A stretch of DNA of 64,000 nt from Maea johnstoni. Its lineage: Eukaryota; Annelida; Polychaeta; Spionida; Magelonidae. The first letter of the stretch is position 1. Each line of letters opens with the position of its first letter. Positions 22,744 to 34,700 of this stretch are shown piece by piece. The position numbers and the translations under genes were made by a program. The notes under the pieces were generated by a model. It was not told where the DNA came from. It saw only the letters and a program-made list of their open reading frames with translations, and searched no databases. The DNA lies in NCBI GenBank assembly GCA_963942565.1, contig OZ012685.1, forward strand, positions 42,687,019 to 42,751,018, written 5' to 3'.

Positions 22744-22749
22744 AATAAA
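22744..22749 (+). terminator. Candidate poly(A) signal downstream of CK1
   Basis: AATAAA in an AT-rich setting, followed within 30 nt by a T-rich TCTTGTATATATCC stretch. If CK1 uses it, the 3' UTR would be about 7.8 kb. An unrelated non-coding transcript is an alternative. Confidence 0.25.
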
Positions 22750-22769
22750 TTAAAACAAAAAAATCTTGT

Positions 22770-23982
22770 ATATATCCTGGAAATCATGGAGTCTGTTATT
22801 TATTGACACATCCCCATAATGCTAGTTGTCATTATGACAGAAAAGTTATATCTAAAGATTGTGCTATTGTTAAACTTTAAAGTGAATTATTGATACTAAT
22901 TAAACTAGTCCCATGGAGGAACAGTAGGCAGAGTACTCAAGACTTTATATAGAAGAGACAGGTGCATTTGCTTGTCTTATCTGAAGCTGCCAAACATGAT
23001 GTGGCAATTTTGGTAATATTCCTGTGATATACGCATTATTCATAAAATGCTGTAAGGAGATATGATGGTCAGAACCCAACCCACAACTCTCACTAAAAAT
23101 ACTTTTAATTAATTTATGCCTAGTTCAATAGTTATTTTCGTAAGTATCATATCAGGAGGATAAAAGAAATATTAAAGCAAGGTCAAACATATACTGTATT
23201 CTTTGAGTTTGTATTTGGTTTCGAAATCAACGTGCTCAATAACACTTCCCTGATCTACACCAAGGAGGTGCATTTTAATTGCAAGTCACTAGTTATGAAT
23301 TTTGACTGCCTCTGATGGTCAGTGTACGTTTCACGGGACTGGTTAACTGTAGGCAGCCTTTACCAGTGATCACTTAGGCGGCATTTTCTTCTAAACTTTC
23401 TCGAGCTTGATCGAAGAAAAAAACTGGTAAATTTCCTATCTTCTGTAAAATACAACAGCTACTTACTATCAAGTCTATAAATGTGGTGCACTGACTTATT
23501 TTGCATCATGGACATGGAGTCTGGTAGGCCTACATTCGTTAGTGTTTTCTTTGTGGATGGTGCTTGGCCACAGGCTACTCAATAATTATCTTACAAATAC
23601 TGTATCCCAGCTTGCACTTATCTGAATAGACAAGATAACAAAGCCTTCACTGACCATGCTTCAGGAATGAGCTCCAAGACAACACTGTTAGCATGATTTG
23701 AAACTGGTACTTATGGAGGTCATTGGAGGGATTTATGAATTGGGAGGACATCTAGTACTTGTCAATTTGACTTTTTTGGTATAAGCTTTTGAACCTTAAA
23801 GGTAGCAGGGCATAAACATACACATCAACTTATCAAGTGGGCCTACATAGTAACCCAAACCCCAATCACCATCTCCACTCAGAACCTGCCCTTTCACCAA
23901 TCTCTAATGTTAGTGTCTACCATAGCCGATAGAGGTCCTTCCATGCTGGATCGTTCTGGAAAAAATGGATAAACTCGTTTAG
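22770..23982 (+). other. Intergenic DNA, nothing recognised
   Basis: AT-rich, no ORF with recognisable homology, no obvious repeat ends. Confidence 0.5.
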
Positions 23983-24032
23983 TTATCCCTATAAAACCAC
24001 TAACGATATTATCGTTATATGTTATAGGATAA
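23983..24032. repeat. Imperfect 50-bp palindrome next to the repeat cluster
   Basis: The arms TTATCCCTATAA and TTATAGGATAA surround a perfect inner palindrome TAACGATATTATCGTTA (24001-24017). It ends 3 bp before the TTAA that starts the first large repeat copy, so it may be an older MITE remnant or part of the insertion target. Confidence 0.75.
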
Positions 24033-24039
24033 GTATTAA

Positions 24040-25050
24040 TATGACGCTGGCATGGCCAGGAAGCGAGCGAAGCTTTGGATGATCATTTATTTTTTACTTC
24101 TGACCAAAATACAGCATTGATTGACCGTCAATTAGATCTAATGGCATACAAAACATTACGATTTTAAACTGTCTTAAAATTTATTTCGCAGCTGATTTTG
24201 ACGAGAATGCAATGGCCAGTAGAATGAATTCTGGCGGTTCTATCGATCTAAACCGCATTAAAATTGACCCACGGACAGGCGAGAAATTCAGTTTTAACTT
24301 GGATATAGTAGCGGCCACGGCGTGGTATGGTCACGAAGCGAGCCGAGAATTGAGCCACGGACGCGCGAGAAATTCAGTTTTAACGTGGATATACATGTAG
24401 TAGCGGCCACTTTCATTCATATTTCGCAACTGATTCTGACGAAAATTCAATGGCCAGTACAATAAATACTGGCGGTTCTATCGATCTAAACCGCAATAGT
24501 CAGTAGATTGAATTCAGGCGGTTCTAAACTGCATTAGAATTGAATTGCATTCATATTTCGCAACTGATTTTGACGAGAATTCAATGGCCAGTACAATGAA
24601 GTCTGGTGGTTCTATCGATCTAAACCGCAATGGTCAGTAGAATGAATTCAGGCGGTTCTAAACTGCATTAGAATTGAGCCACGTTTTAACGTGGATATAC
24701 ATGTAGAAGCGGCCACTTTCATTCACGCACGTGCATTCATGCATTTCATCCAATGGGATGAAATGTAAGTGTTTGGTATTGTTGTACTGCACATTACGTC
24801 ATTGTCGACCAATGAAATCGGTCGTTACTTAACCTACTAAAGATTCCTCCAGAACGGAAGTCGTCCGCACGTTGCCTCGCACGTTGGACGATATTGTTGT
24901 CCCGCACGTGGGACGGTGACAACTTTCTGGGTCCGTGTATGTATTTCTTATAGTGATAGTGACGTCATATACACTCATATACACACACGCTCAATTGACG
25001 GATTGCGAGGCTTCGCGAAAGGCCTACGGCCTTTCGAGCTTCGCTCGCTA
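24040..25050 (+). mobile_element. TTAA-flanked compound repeat, copy A
   Basis: Begins TATGACGCTGGCATGG right after TTAA (24036-24039) and ends at the hairpin-rich GGCCTTTCGAGCTTCGCTCG. AGCGAGCGAAGCT near the left end is the exact inverse of AGCTTCGCTCGCT at the right end. Between them are core units starting TTTCGCAACTGATTTTGACG, then a right module (24720-24975) with CACGTG, CCAAT, CGGAAGT and TGACGTCA sites. Copies A, B and C abut head to tail. No transposase is visible, so it is non-autonomous if mobile. Confidence 0.82.
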
Positions 25051-25946
25051 ATATGACGCTGGCATGGCCAGGAAGCGAGCGAAGCTTTGGATGATCATTT
25101 TTTTTTTACTTCTGACCAAAATACAGCATTGATTGACCGTAAATTAATGGCATACAAAACATTACGATTTTAAACTGTCTTAAAATTTATATTTCGCAGC
25201 TGATTTTGACGATAATGCAATGGCCAGTAGAATGAATTCTGGCGGTTCTATCGATCTAAACCGCATTAAAATTGACCCACGGACAGGCGAGAAATTCAGT
25301 TTTAACTTGGTTATAGTAGCGGCCACGGCGTGGTATGGCCAGGAAGCGAGCCGAGAATTGAGCCACGGACGGGCGACGGAGAAATTCAGTTTTAACGTGG
25401 ATATACATGTAGTAGCGGCCACTTTCATTCATATTTCGCAACTGATTTTGACAAGAATTCAATGGCCAGTACAATGAATTCTGGCGGTTCTATCGATCTA
25501 AACCGCAATGGTCAGTAGAATGAATTCAGGCGGTTCTAAACTGCATTAGAATTGAGCCACGGACGGGCGAGAAATTAAGTTTTAACGTGGATATACATGT
25601 AGAAGCGGCCACTTTCATTCACGCACGTGCATTCATGCATTTCATCCAATGGGATGAAATGTAAGTGTTTGGTATTGTTGTACTGCACATTACGTCATTG
25701 TCGACCAATGAAATCGGTCTTTACTTAACCTACTAAAGATTCCTCCAGAACGGAAGTCGTCCGCACGTTGCCTCGCACGTTGGACGATATTGTTGTCCCG
25801 CACGTGGGACGGTGACAACTTTCTGGGTCCGTGTATGTATTTCTTATAGTGATAGTGACGTCATATACACTCATATACACACACGCTCAATTGACGGATT
25901 GCGAGGCTTCGCGAAAGGCCTACGGCCTTTCGAGCTTCGCTCGCTA
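25051..25946 (+). mobile_element. TTAA-flanked compound repeat, copy B
   Basis: Directly joined to copy A with no TTAA between them (junction CGCTCGCTAATATGACG). Same left module, fewer core units than A, and the same right module. Near identity to A points to recent tandem amplification. Confidence 0.82.
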
Positions 25947-27574
25947 ATATGACGCTGGCATGGCCAGGAAGCGAGCGAAGCTTTGGATGATCATTCAGTA
26001 GAATGGATTTTTTTTTACTTCTGACCAAAATACAGCATTGATTGACCGTAAATTAATGGCATACAAAACATTACGATTTTAAACTGTCTTAAAATTTATA
26101 TTTCGCAACTGATTTTTACGAGAATTCAATGGCCAGTAGAATGGATTCTGGCGGTTCAATCGATCTAAACCGCATTAAAATTGACCTACGGACAGGCGAG
26201 AAATTCAGTTTTAACTTGGATATAGTAGCGGCCACGGCGTGGTATGGCCAGGAAGCGAGCCGAGAATCGAGCCACGGACGGGCGAAAAATTCAGTTTTAA
26301 CGTGGAAATACATGTAGTCGGCCACTTTCATTCATATTTCGCAACTGATTTTGACGAGAATTCAATGGCCAGTAGAATGAATTCTCACGGTGCAACGATC
26401 TAAACCGCATTAAAATCGACCCACGGACAGGCGAGAAATTCAGTTATAACGTGGATATAGTAGCGGCCACGGCGTGGCATGGCCAGGAAGTGAGCCGATT
26501 TTAAAGATAATTCAATGGCCAGTAGAATGAATTCTGGCGAATCTAAACAGTAATTGCATTAGAATTGACCCACGGACGGGCGAGAAATTAAGTTTTAACG
26601 TGCATATACATGTAGTAGCGGCCACTTTCATCCACGCACGTGCATTCGTACATTTCATCCAATGAGAGGGCGTGTTTGTTATTGTACTGTACATTACGTC
26701 ATTGTCGACCAATTAAATCGTTCGTTACTTAACCTAATAAAGAAATCCTCCAGAACGGAAGTCGTCCGCACGTTGGACCATATTGTTGGACGGTGACAAC
26801 TTTCTGGGTCCGTGTATGTATTTCTTATAGTGACGTCATATACACTCACGCTCAATTGACTGACTGCGAGTTTTAACGTGGATATACATGTAGTAGCGGC
26901 CACTTTCATTCATATTTCGCAACTGATTTTGACGAGAATTCAATGGCCAGTGCAATGAATTCTGGCGGTTCTATCGATCTAAACCGCAATGGTCAGTAGA
27001 ATGAATTCAGGCGGTTCTAAACTGCATTAGAATTGAATTGCATTCATATTTCGCAACTGATTTTGACGAGAATTCAATGGCCAGTACAATGAATTCTGGC
27101 GGTTCTATCGATCTAAACCGCAATGGTCAGTAGAATGAATTCAGGCGGTTCTAAACTGCATTAGAATTGAGCCACGGACGGGCGAGAAATTAAGTTTTAA
27201 CGTGGATATACATGTAGAAGCGGCCACTTTCATTCACGCACGTGCATTCATGCATTTCATCCAATGGGATGAAATGTTAGTGTTTGGTATTGTTGTACTG
27301 CACATTACGTCATTGTCGACCATTGAAATCGGTCGTTACTTAACGCCTAAAGAAATCCTCTAGAAAGGAAGTCGTCCGCACGTTGAGTGATATTGTTGTC
27401 CCGCACGTTGGACGATATTGTTGTCCCGCACGTGGGACGGTGACAACTTTCTCGGTCCGTGTATGTATTTCTTATAGTGATAGTGACGTCATATACACTC
27501 ATATACACACACGCGCAATTGAGGGATTGCGAGGCTTCGCGAAAGGCCTACGGCCTTTCGAGCTTCGCTCGCTA
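25947..27574 (+). mobile_element. TTAA-flanked compound repeat, copy C (longest)
   Basis: Joined to copy B. It carries extra core units and an internal partial right module (about 26620-26870) before a second full one (27230-27574). It is followed by TTAA (27575-27578), so the A-B-C block as a whole has TTAA at both ends. Confidence 0.8.
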
Positions 27575-27578
27575 TTAA

Positions 27579-28413
27579 CTGAAGTATTCGGTCGATAATA
27601 TTTGATGAATATGATTTAAACTATTCATAAGTGGAAACTGTTATGGTATGTTTCAACAAATGCCTTATAGATATTCAGATTTTAAAATTAGCACTATATT
27701 TCGTCATCTTGTCATCATTAAACGAACGCCTCTATCATAGTCCCTGCCTGCTAACTTCCACACGAAAAGGTGAACCGGGTAGGTTTTGAATAGTCCCTTT
27801 TAACAGCATCTCGATGAATAGAAATCCTTTCAAGATTCGTTGTAATGTAGTTGCGGTGCTTTTTAGTTTGGTTTGCTAGATGTCCTATTTCTTGATCAAC
27901 GACTGATAACTGGTGATTCACAAGCGTTTGTTTACCATCGAATGTCAAATGAATTACGAAACGAATTGCGTCAGCTTGGTTTCTCTTAAAGGTCGTACAC
28001 CTCGAAAATCTGCTCAGAACGAGAACTGTCGCTGTAGCGAGTTAATGTTACTTCAAAGCTTAGATCAAGTGCAACTTAACTGTAACAGGTAAGGCAATCC
28101 ACCATGGCAAACAGCTCCAAATGGTTGGACAACTCTCACTTGCAAACATGATGATGAGCGATAATTAGGAGAATCACAGGACATGCACAACTGCGCAAAT
28201 GTCTGTTCTATCAGGGAGTTGAAGTGTCTGGGTCCATCATCTCTTATTTCCTCAGAAAAAAGTAAACAACTATGACAACTTAAGTGACTGAATTTTTTTT
28301 CAGAGACGTAGGTTTGATTGTGGAAATTGAAGTGCTTATCACTACGAGTAGAGGACTAAGTAAAGGCAAAGAAGAATTTGTTTTGAAGGACAATTGATAG
28401 TAAATTGCATGGG
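27579..28413 (+). other. Single-copy spacer between repeat copies
   Basis: No ORF of note, no repeat recognised. Confidence 0.5.
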
Positions 28414-28417
28414 TTAA

Positions 28418-29212
28418 TAATATGACGCTGGCATGGCCAGGAAGCGAGCGAAGCTTTGGATGATCATTTTTTTTTACTTCTGACCAAAATACAGCATTGA
28501 TTGACCGTAAATTAATGGCATACAAAACATTACAATTTAAAAATTTATCTTAAAATTTATATTTCGCAACTGATTTTGACGAGAATTCGATGGCCAGTAG
28601 AATGAATTCTGGCGGCTCTATCGATCTAAACCGCATTAAAATTGACCCACGGACAGGCGAGAAATTCAGTTTTAACTTGGATATAGTAGCGGCCACGGCG
28701 TGGTATGACCAGGAAGCGAGCCGAGAATTGAGCCACAGACGGGCGAGAAATTCAGTTTTAACGTGGATATACATGTAGTAGCGGCCACTTTCATTCATAT
28801 TTCGCAACTGATTTTGACGAGAATTCAATGGCCAGTACAATGAATTCTGGCGGTTCTATCGATCTAATCCGCAATGGTCAGTAGAATGAATTCAGGCGGT
28901 TCTAAACTGCATTATAATTGAATTGCATTCATATTTCGCAACTGATTTTAACGAGAATTCAGTGGCCAGCATTGTACTGCACATTACGTCATTGTCGACC
29001 AATGAAATCGGTCGTTACTTAACGCCTAAAGAAATCCTCCAGAACGGAAGTCGTCCGCACGTTGAGTGATATTGTTGTCCCGCACGTGGGACGGTGACAA
29101 CTTTCTGGGTCCCTGTATGTATTTCTTATAGTGACGTCATATACACTCACGCGCAATTGAGGGATTGCGAGGCTTCGCGAAAGGCCTACGGCCTTTCGAG
29201 CTTCGCTCGCTA
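28418..29212 (+). mobile_element. TTAA-flanked compound repeat, copy D
   Basis: A separate single copy with its own TTAA on each side (28414-28417 and 29213-29216), the best evidence for the target duplication. The right module is shortened on its left (no CCAATGGG/CACGTGCATT part) but keeps CCAAT, CGGAAGT, CACGTG and TGACGTCA. Confidence 0.84.
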
Positions 29213-29369
29213 TTAATCCCTGTGAAGGGGATGGGGTGGGGAGTGGCAGGGGCAGTGGAAGAAAGTTAAGCACAATCCGTTCCCCCTTCCTGGCCCCTTA
29301 GGCATGCTAGTTTTTGCCCTATCCCCTCTCCTGATGGGCATTCTTTGGCCATTAAAAATGATTCCATTA

Positions 29370-29515
29370 CAGGGCTCGACGGTCCCCAAAAGGACGTAGG
29401 CTGGCGGGGCTACCTGAACCCAAAATCAGGTAGTCCAACTTTAGGTAGCCCGATAGGGCCATTTTCAGAATTTAGATCCCCCGGGAGATGGGACTCTGCT
29501 ATTTGTCCAGCCCTG
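29370..29515 (+). mobile_element. Short hAT-like MITE candidate
   Basis: 146 bp between inverted CAGGGCT and AGCCCTG. The flanks share CATTA but not a full 8-mer, so the call is tentative. Confidence 0.4.
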
Positions 29516-29894
29516 CATTAGTAACTTGGTTCTAAACGACATTTTAATCCAGTTACTCTCCCAGCACAAGTTGCTGGCTTTGATTGCACCCTAGGCTAAG
29601 GCCTTTGAAAAATTACAACCAAAAAAATCTATGTGATAGCGCAAAACGTTTGTCTTACAATTCAAACAAAGTATTTTCGGCATGATATAAATCAGGCCCA
29701 GCTGTTTTTATAATTGGTCATACCAAGGGGTGGGGCAATGTTTTGTAGTGCTAGCCCCACAATGCCTGACTGTACCACTAACAACGTTTCGATTGACTGG
29801 TGCATTACTGTGAAATATCAGAAAAATAATATGATGCTGGCATGGCCAGAGAGCGAGTGAAGCTTTGGATGATCATTTGCTTTTATTTCTGACC

Positions 29895-30147
29895 TAGACT
29901 AGATTCCTAGTCCCTAAAAAGTTGACATTCCCTTCGGTGCTGACCAAGCAGTGTGGTTTAGTACCAGGTATGTAGATAGATGGCACCACCTGCTCCTATC
30001 TCTAGAGGTTTTAGGTCATGATCAAACTGAATCCTGGTGAGATAAGTGTAAACTAAATAGACCACTATGGCCACCTAGAATATTTGGTGCTAGGTAGCAG
30101 AAAGAAAATAACAGAAAATACATATGACAGCCTTGAAATCTAGGCTA
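29895..30147 (+). mobile_element. MITE with 9-bp target duplication, copy 1
   Basis: Starts TAGACTAGATTCCTAGTCCC and ends GAAATCTAGGCTA; the flanks TTTCTGACC and CTTCTGACC match at 8 of 9. Relatives at 48537 (reversed) and 61933. A 9-bp duplication suggests the Mutator-like group. Confidence 0.8.
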
Positions 30148-30588
30148 CTTCTGACCAAATGACAGCATTGATTGACAGAAAATTAATGGCATACAAATTA
30201 TGATTTCAAACTGTCGCCAATTTTAAAGATAATTCAATGGCCAGTAGAATGAATTCTGGCGATTCTAGCGATCTAAACTGCATTAGAATTGACCCACGGA
30301 CGGGCAAGAACTTCTGACCAAAAGACAGCATTGATTGACAGAAAATTAATGACATACAAATTATTATAATTTCTAACTGTCGCAAAATATATATTTGGCA
30401 ACAGATTATAAAGAGAATTCAATGGCCAGTAGAATGAATTCTCACGGTTCTAACGATCTAAACCGCATTAAAATCGACCCACGGACAGGCGAGAAATTCA
30501 GTTATATAAACGTGGATATAGTAGCGGCCACAGCGTGACATGGCCAGGAAGCGAGCCGATTTTAAAGATAATTCAATGGGCAGTAGAA

Positions 30589-30891
30589 CAGGGTCTTAGC
30601 GGATATTTGGAAACAGGGTGTCCAAATAGAGGTTTCATAGACTTTTGCGTGTCCAAAGTGTGGTACAAAATACATACTACTAATAAGATAGACCCTATAC
30701 CTTTACAGATTTTGCTTTTTTAGGCCAGATGCTGCTTTGTGTGTCTTATAAAAGTGACACTACAGCTTCTATCTTCTAAGTAAAGTCATTTTTAGCAAAT
30801 TCTGACATAAACTTTTGGGTGTCCAAACTGTCAAAAAACAGTGTTCTGCGTGTCCAAATGACACGCTGGACGCATTGCGGCTAAGCCCCTG
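30589..30891 (+). mobile_element. hAT-type MITE, subfamily II, copy 3
   Basis: CAGGGTCTTAGCGGATATTT to GGCTAAGCCCCTG, perfect 8-bp duplication CAGTAGAA (30581-30588, 30892-30899). The duplicated bases belong to the core unit of copy E, proving insertion into it. Confidence 0.9.
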
Positions 30892-31494
30892 CAGTAGAAT
30901 GAATTCTGGCGATTCTAACGATCTAAACAGTAACTGCATTAGAATTAACCCACGGACGGGCGAGAAATTCAGTTTTAACGTTGATATAGTAGCGGGCATG
31001 GCAGCACCCGCAACTATCCACTTTCATTCACGCACGTGCATTCATACATTTCATCCAATGGGAGGCGTTCTTGTTGTCGACCAATCAAATCGGTCGTTAC
31101 TTAACCTACTTAAACTACACTCCAGAGCGGAAGTCATATGCTCACGTTGTCCCATATTGTTGACGATGACAACTTTCTGGGTCCCTGTATGTATTTCTTA
31201 TAGTGACGTCATATACACTCATGCTCTATTGACTTACTGCGAGGCTTCGCGAAAGGCCTACGGCCTTTCCGAGCTTCGCTCGCTATGATTTAACATTACC
31301 TTTAGTTAGCTATGGTATTTTTGAATTGACTAAAATATAAATTGTCTGGGAATTGATCAGAATGTTTCCAACCTTAAATGCAAACCTGTGTCAAAAAGAC
31401 ATGCCTGACTGGTAGACTTTGAACAATTCAAACTTTTGAACAATTATTCTTATCAGTAAACATGTTCAATTATTTTCAGAGGATACAACCAACA

Positions 31495-31717
31495 ATGCTC
31501 CTGTCTAGAGCAGTAGGGCTGAGCAGGGTCCCCCTGACAGCATTTGTCACAACTTTGAGTAAGCCATCTGTAATATGCAAACCAGTTGGAAACCCTTGTT
31601 TGGTGCTCCGAACGCAGACACAGACCTACGCCAGTGGATCAAGATGGCAGGCTGTACGCAGAGCACAGGCTAAAACAGGCCTCAAGGAATCAGCCATGGC
31701 CCCTGCTGGGCAATCAG
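31495..31717 (+). CDS. GHITM: GHITM first coding exon (presequence)
   Basis: The exon begins at 31480 after TATTTTCAG; ATG at 31495; donor GTAAGT at 31718. MLLSRAVGLSRVPLTAFV is the mitochondrial targeting region. Confidence 0.93.
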
Positions 31718-34700
31718 GTAAGTAAGGAGTGCCACTCACCCAGGGACTTAGCCAGGACCCGTCCTACCTGTCTTTTGGACAGGTATTTTCCTAAAAAACC
31801 TCCTGTTTGGACAGGCAAAATTTTCTATGATGATTTTTCAATTTTGACTTTCTGGGTGTAATTACCAAATATTTTCCTAACAAACCATCTTCTAGGACAT
31901 AGCTGAAGTGTAAATTGCCCTTTCTGACACACTAAGCTATTAATAGTAGCTGGTATAAGGATTTGAAGTAAATTAGTAGCTAAATCTGGATGGGCAGAAT
32001 TTTTGAAATTGCTGTTATGGACAGGCATTTTTGAGACCCTGCGCTCACCTAACATTTTACTCTTGAAGGCAATTGGCCAGTTACACATGTTTGATTTCTT
32101 ATCAAAAGCATATTGTTAATTTTCAAATAGATGTAGAACTCATGGCGGGATTAGAATGCCTGTAAACATGTTGATTGTTGTTGTTCTCAGTAATGTAAAA
32201 ATTTCACTTCCCATTATCATTTAGGATTCTTGGGTCATTTTGGGTGTACTGTATTGTGTGTTTTTTACCATTCTCAGAAATGTTTGTATTCCATCTCTCT
32301 CCTTTTAAAAGATATCCATGCATTCACTGATTTCTACTGTTACCTACAAGATTGTGTTTTGATTTCAGCATTTACCATTGGTAAGGGAGTGGTAGCAGGA
32401 GCATCAGTGCTTGGACTTGGGGCTCTCTGTTTTTATGGCTTGGGTCTGTCCAGTGAAGTCGGAGCTATAGATAGGATGGGGTAAGTTCCTCAACTGACTA
32501 ATTTTAATTTTGAAAAAAAAACAAAAAAAAACTTTTGCTAAATATTGGAAACAAACTGATTTTTTTCACTTGGAATACTTGTGTGCTGGTAGTGAGGACT
32601 GTCTTGCAAGATGGTCCTGGTAACTTAGGTTAATCTAAATAGAGCCTTAAGTTCTTTTAGATGAATAGGTATTTTTATAAACATAGTAGATTTTTAACCA
32701 TCAATATTGAAGATAAGTAAAACACATTTTTTTACCAAAAAAGGGGATGTCATCTATATGCTTCATTCCAAAAATCGATAACTTTTCTCAATACAGCCAG
32801 CTTCAACGCATTGAATAGATTGTATTGAAATGATTTAATTTGAAAGAAATATATCAATAAATCACATCGAAAAAAAATAAACAATGACAGCCTTCCACTA
32901 CTAGTTTTTAAGCAGTGATTGACTTTCAAGTGATATGGATTGACTGTCTCAGCAATAGCTCTCACATTAAAGTCATTTATGTTCTTGTTTCGCTTATCGC
33001 CCCTTTTCCTGTATGCAGACTATGGCCAGAAGTTGTGAGGCAGAGAATCAGGAGCACATACATGTATTTCGGAGGCGGTCTAGCTATTACAGCACTGTCA
33101 GCAGTAGCCATCAGCAGAAACCCCCGTATGATGAATATGATGATGAAAAACTCATGGCTGGTGAGTTAGAAAGAATAATGATAATTAGCATTTTTATACT
33201 TCTCCATATGCATACTGCATCAGTTAAGGTGCCATTCCTATTGTAATTAGAAAGTGAATGATGGAACATATATCTTTGTATACATAGATACAATTATTCA
33301 TGAGTATTTGACAGGTGTGTGTTAGTAGCCGAGATATGTTGTTTAATTGCTATACTTATTCTTATTTATAAATTTAGTGCTTACTTTATTATAAGGAAGA
33401 ATATGGCTGCAATCATTTGCTTACATTTCACCTTGGCTTCTAACTTGTAAAAAAAGCCTATAGTGAAAATACATTACACTTATAATTTCTTATATTCTTG
33501 GTTGAATGTATTACCTTGGACAGATTGGACTCTTTTAAGAAATCTCCTTAATAAAGAAAATCATAAAGAACCTATACTAGTTTGCAGGCAATAGGAACAA
33601 CATTTCCTGCCAGAAATTTGTATACTGTAATTTTCTAAATAATTCTTGATAGAAAAAGAAAAAAGATTTTTGTTCTATAAAGAACCCCTACTTCTTGTTT
33701 TCAGGCAATAGGAGCAACGTTTGCTGCCATGATCGGCACTGGCATGGTGGCGCGGAGCATTCCCTACAAGGAGGGTTTTGGCGCCAAGCAGATGGCGTGG
33801 ATGCTGCATGCAGGAGTGATGGGGGCCGTCATCGCCCCCCTCACCTTGCTGGGGGGACCCCTGCTGGTGAGAGCAGCCTGGTACACTGCTGGTGTGGTGG
33901 GAGGTGAGTCCTCGACAAGGAAAACCAGTTGTTTAGTCTACTTAATTACTGCATAACATTCAAATATCCTCCACCTTTAACAACTGGCAAATCACACTTT
34001 GACCTTCACTAATATGACTGTAAAATTGTATTCAATATTTAAAATCTTTGCAAGTCCATCGTTTTAGTCCAACAAATCAAACCAGCGATGGCAAAAAGCT
34101 AACAAACTATCAAGTTATTTGAAATATATGATATCTCAATTGGTACAAGATGTATTGGTTCATTAATAGCTGACTTAAACATGGGTTAATTTATGGTTAG
34201 GAACAAAAGATATTTAGTAGGGCTGAAGTACTATGATCAGTGGTATTAGAACTTACCAAGTCATTATACATTATTTTTATACCCTCAATATGTTTTGAGG
34301 CCATACATCAATATGTTAGTTTATTGTGTAGTCGGGGTTATTATGTAACCATTTGTTCAGAAACTAGTACAGAAAGTGTTGACATACATAAAAAATAATG
34401 CTAAAATACTATTTATAATGTGATACTTATTTACTAGACTAGATAGCTGGTACACAAATGTTTGTACAATTCTTCTCATTGTGCATATCAGCGGATAAAC
34501 ATTATCTTACACAATGGATTATGTTTTCAAACCTCTTTCCTCCACATGTACATCAAATCTTAATAAGATTTACTTTAAGTTCAAATATTGTGTTGTAATA
34601 CCAAACATAAAACCATTAATTGGGTGTTATCGAATCATACAACAACCTTCATTTTAAGTTCAGTAATCCACACTTTTTATTTTTGCCCTATCCCTCAGGT

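Larger units (their letters stand above)
29827..31285 (+). mobile_element. TTAA-type compound repeat, copy E (oldest, twice interrupted)
   Basis: Begins AATATGATGCTGGCATGGCC and ends GAGCTTCGCTCGCTA. It is more diverged than A-D and lacks clear TTAA flanks. A 9-bp-duplication MITE (29895-30147) splits its left module and an hAT-type MITE (30589-30891) splits a core unit. The right module is intact: CACGTG 31033, CCAAT 31055 and 31081, CGGAAGT 31128, TGACGTCA 31204. It ends about 195 bp before the GHITM coding exon. Confidence 0.8.

Noticed and set aside
24212-24400. A ~62-codon frame beginning MASRMNSGGSIDLNRIKIDP, present in four repeat copies (24212, 25220, 26129, 28590)
   Set aside because: The copies are near-identical DNA, so the shared frame is expected; the opposite strand is equally open, and there is no homology, start context or excess of silent changes visible.
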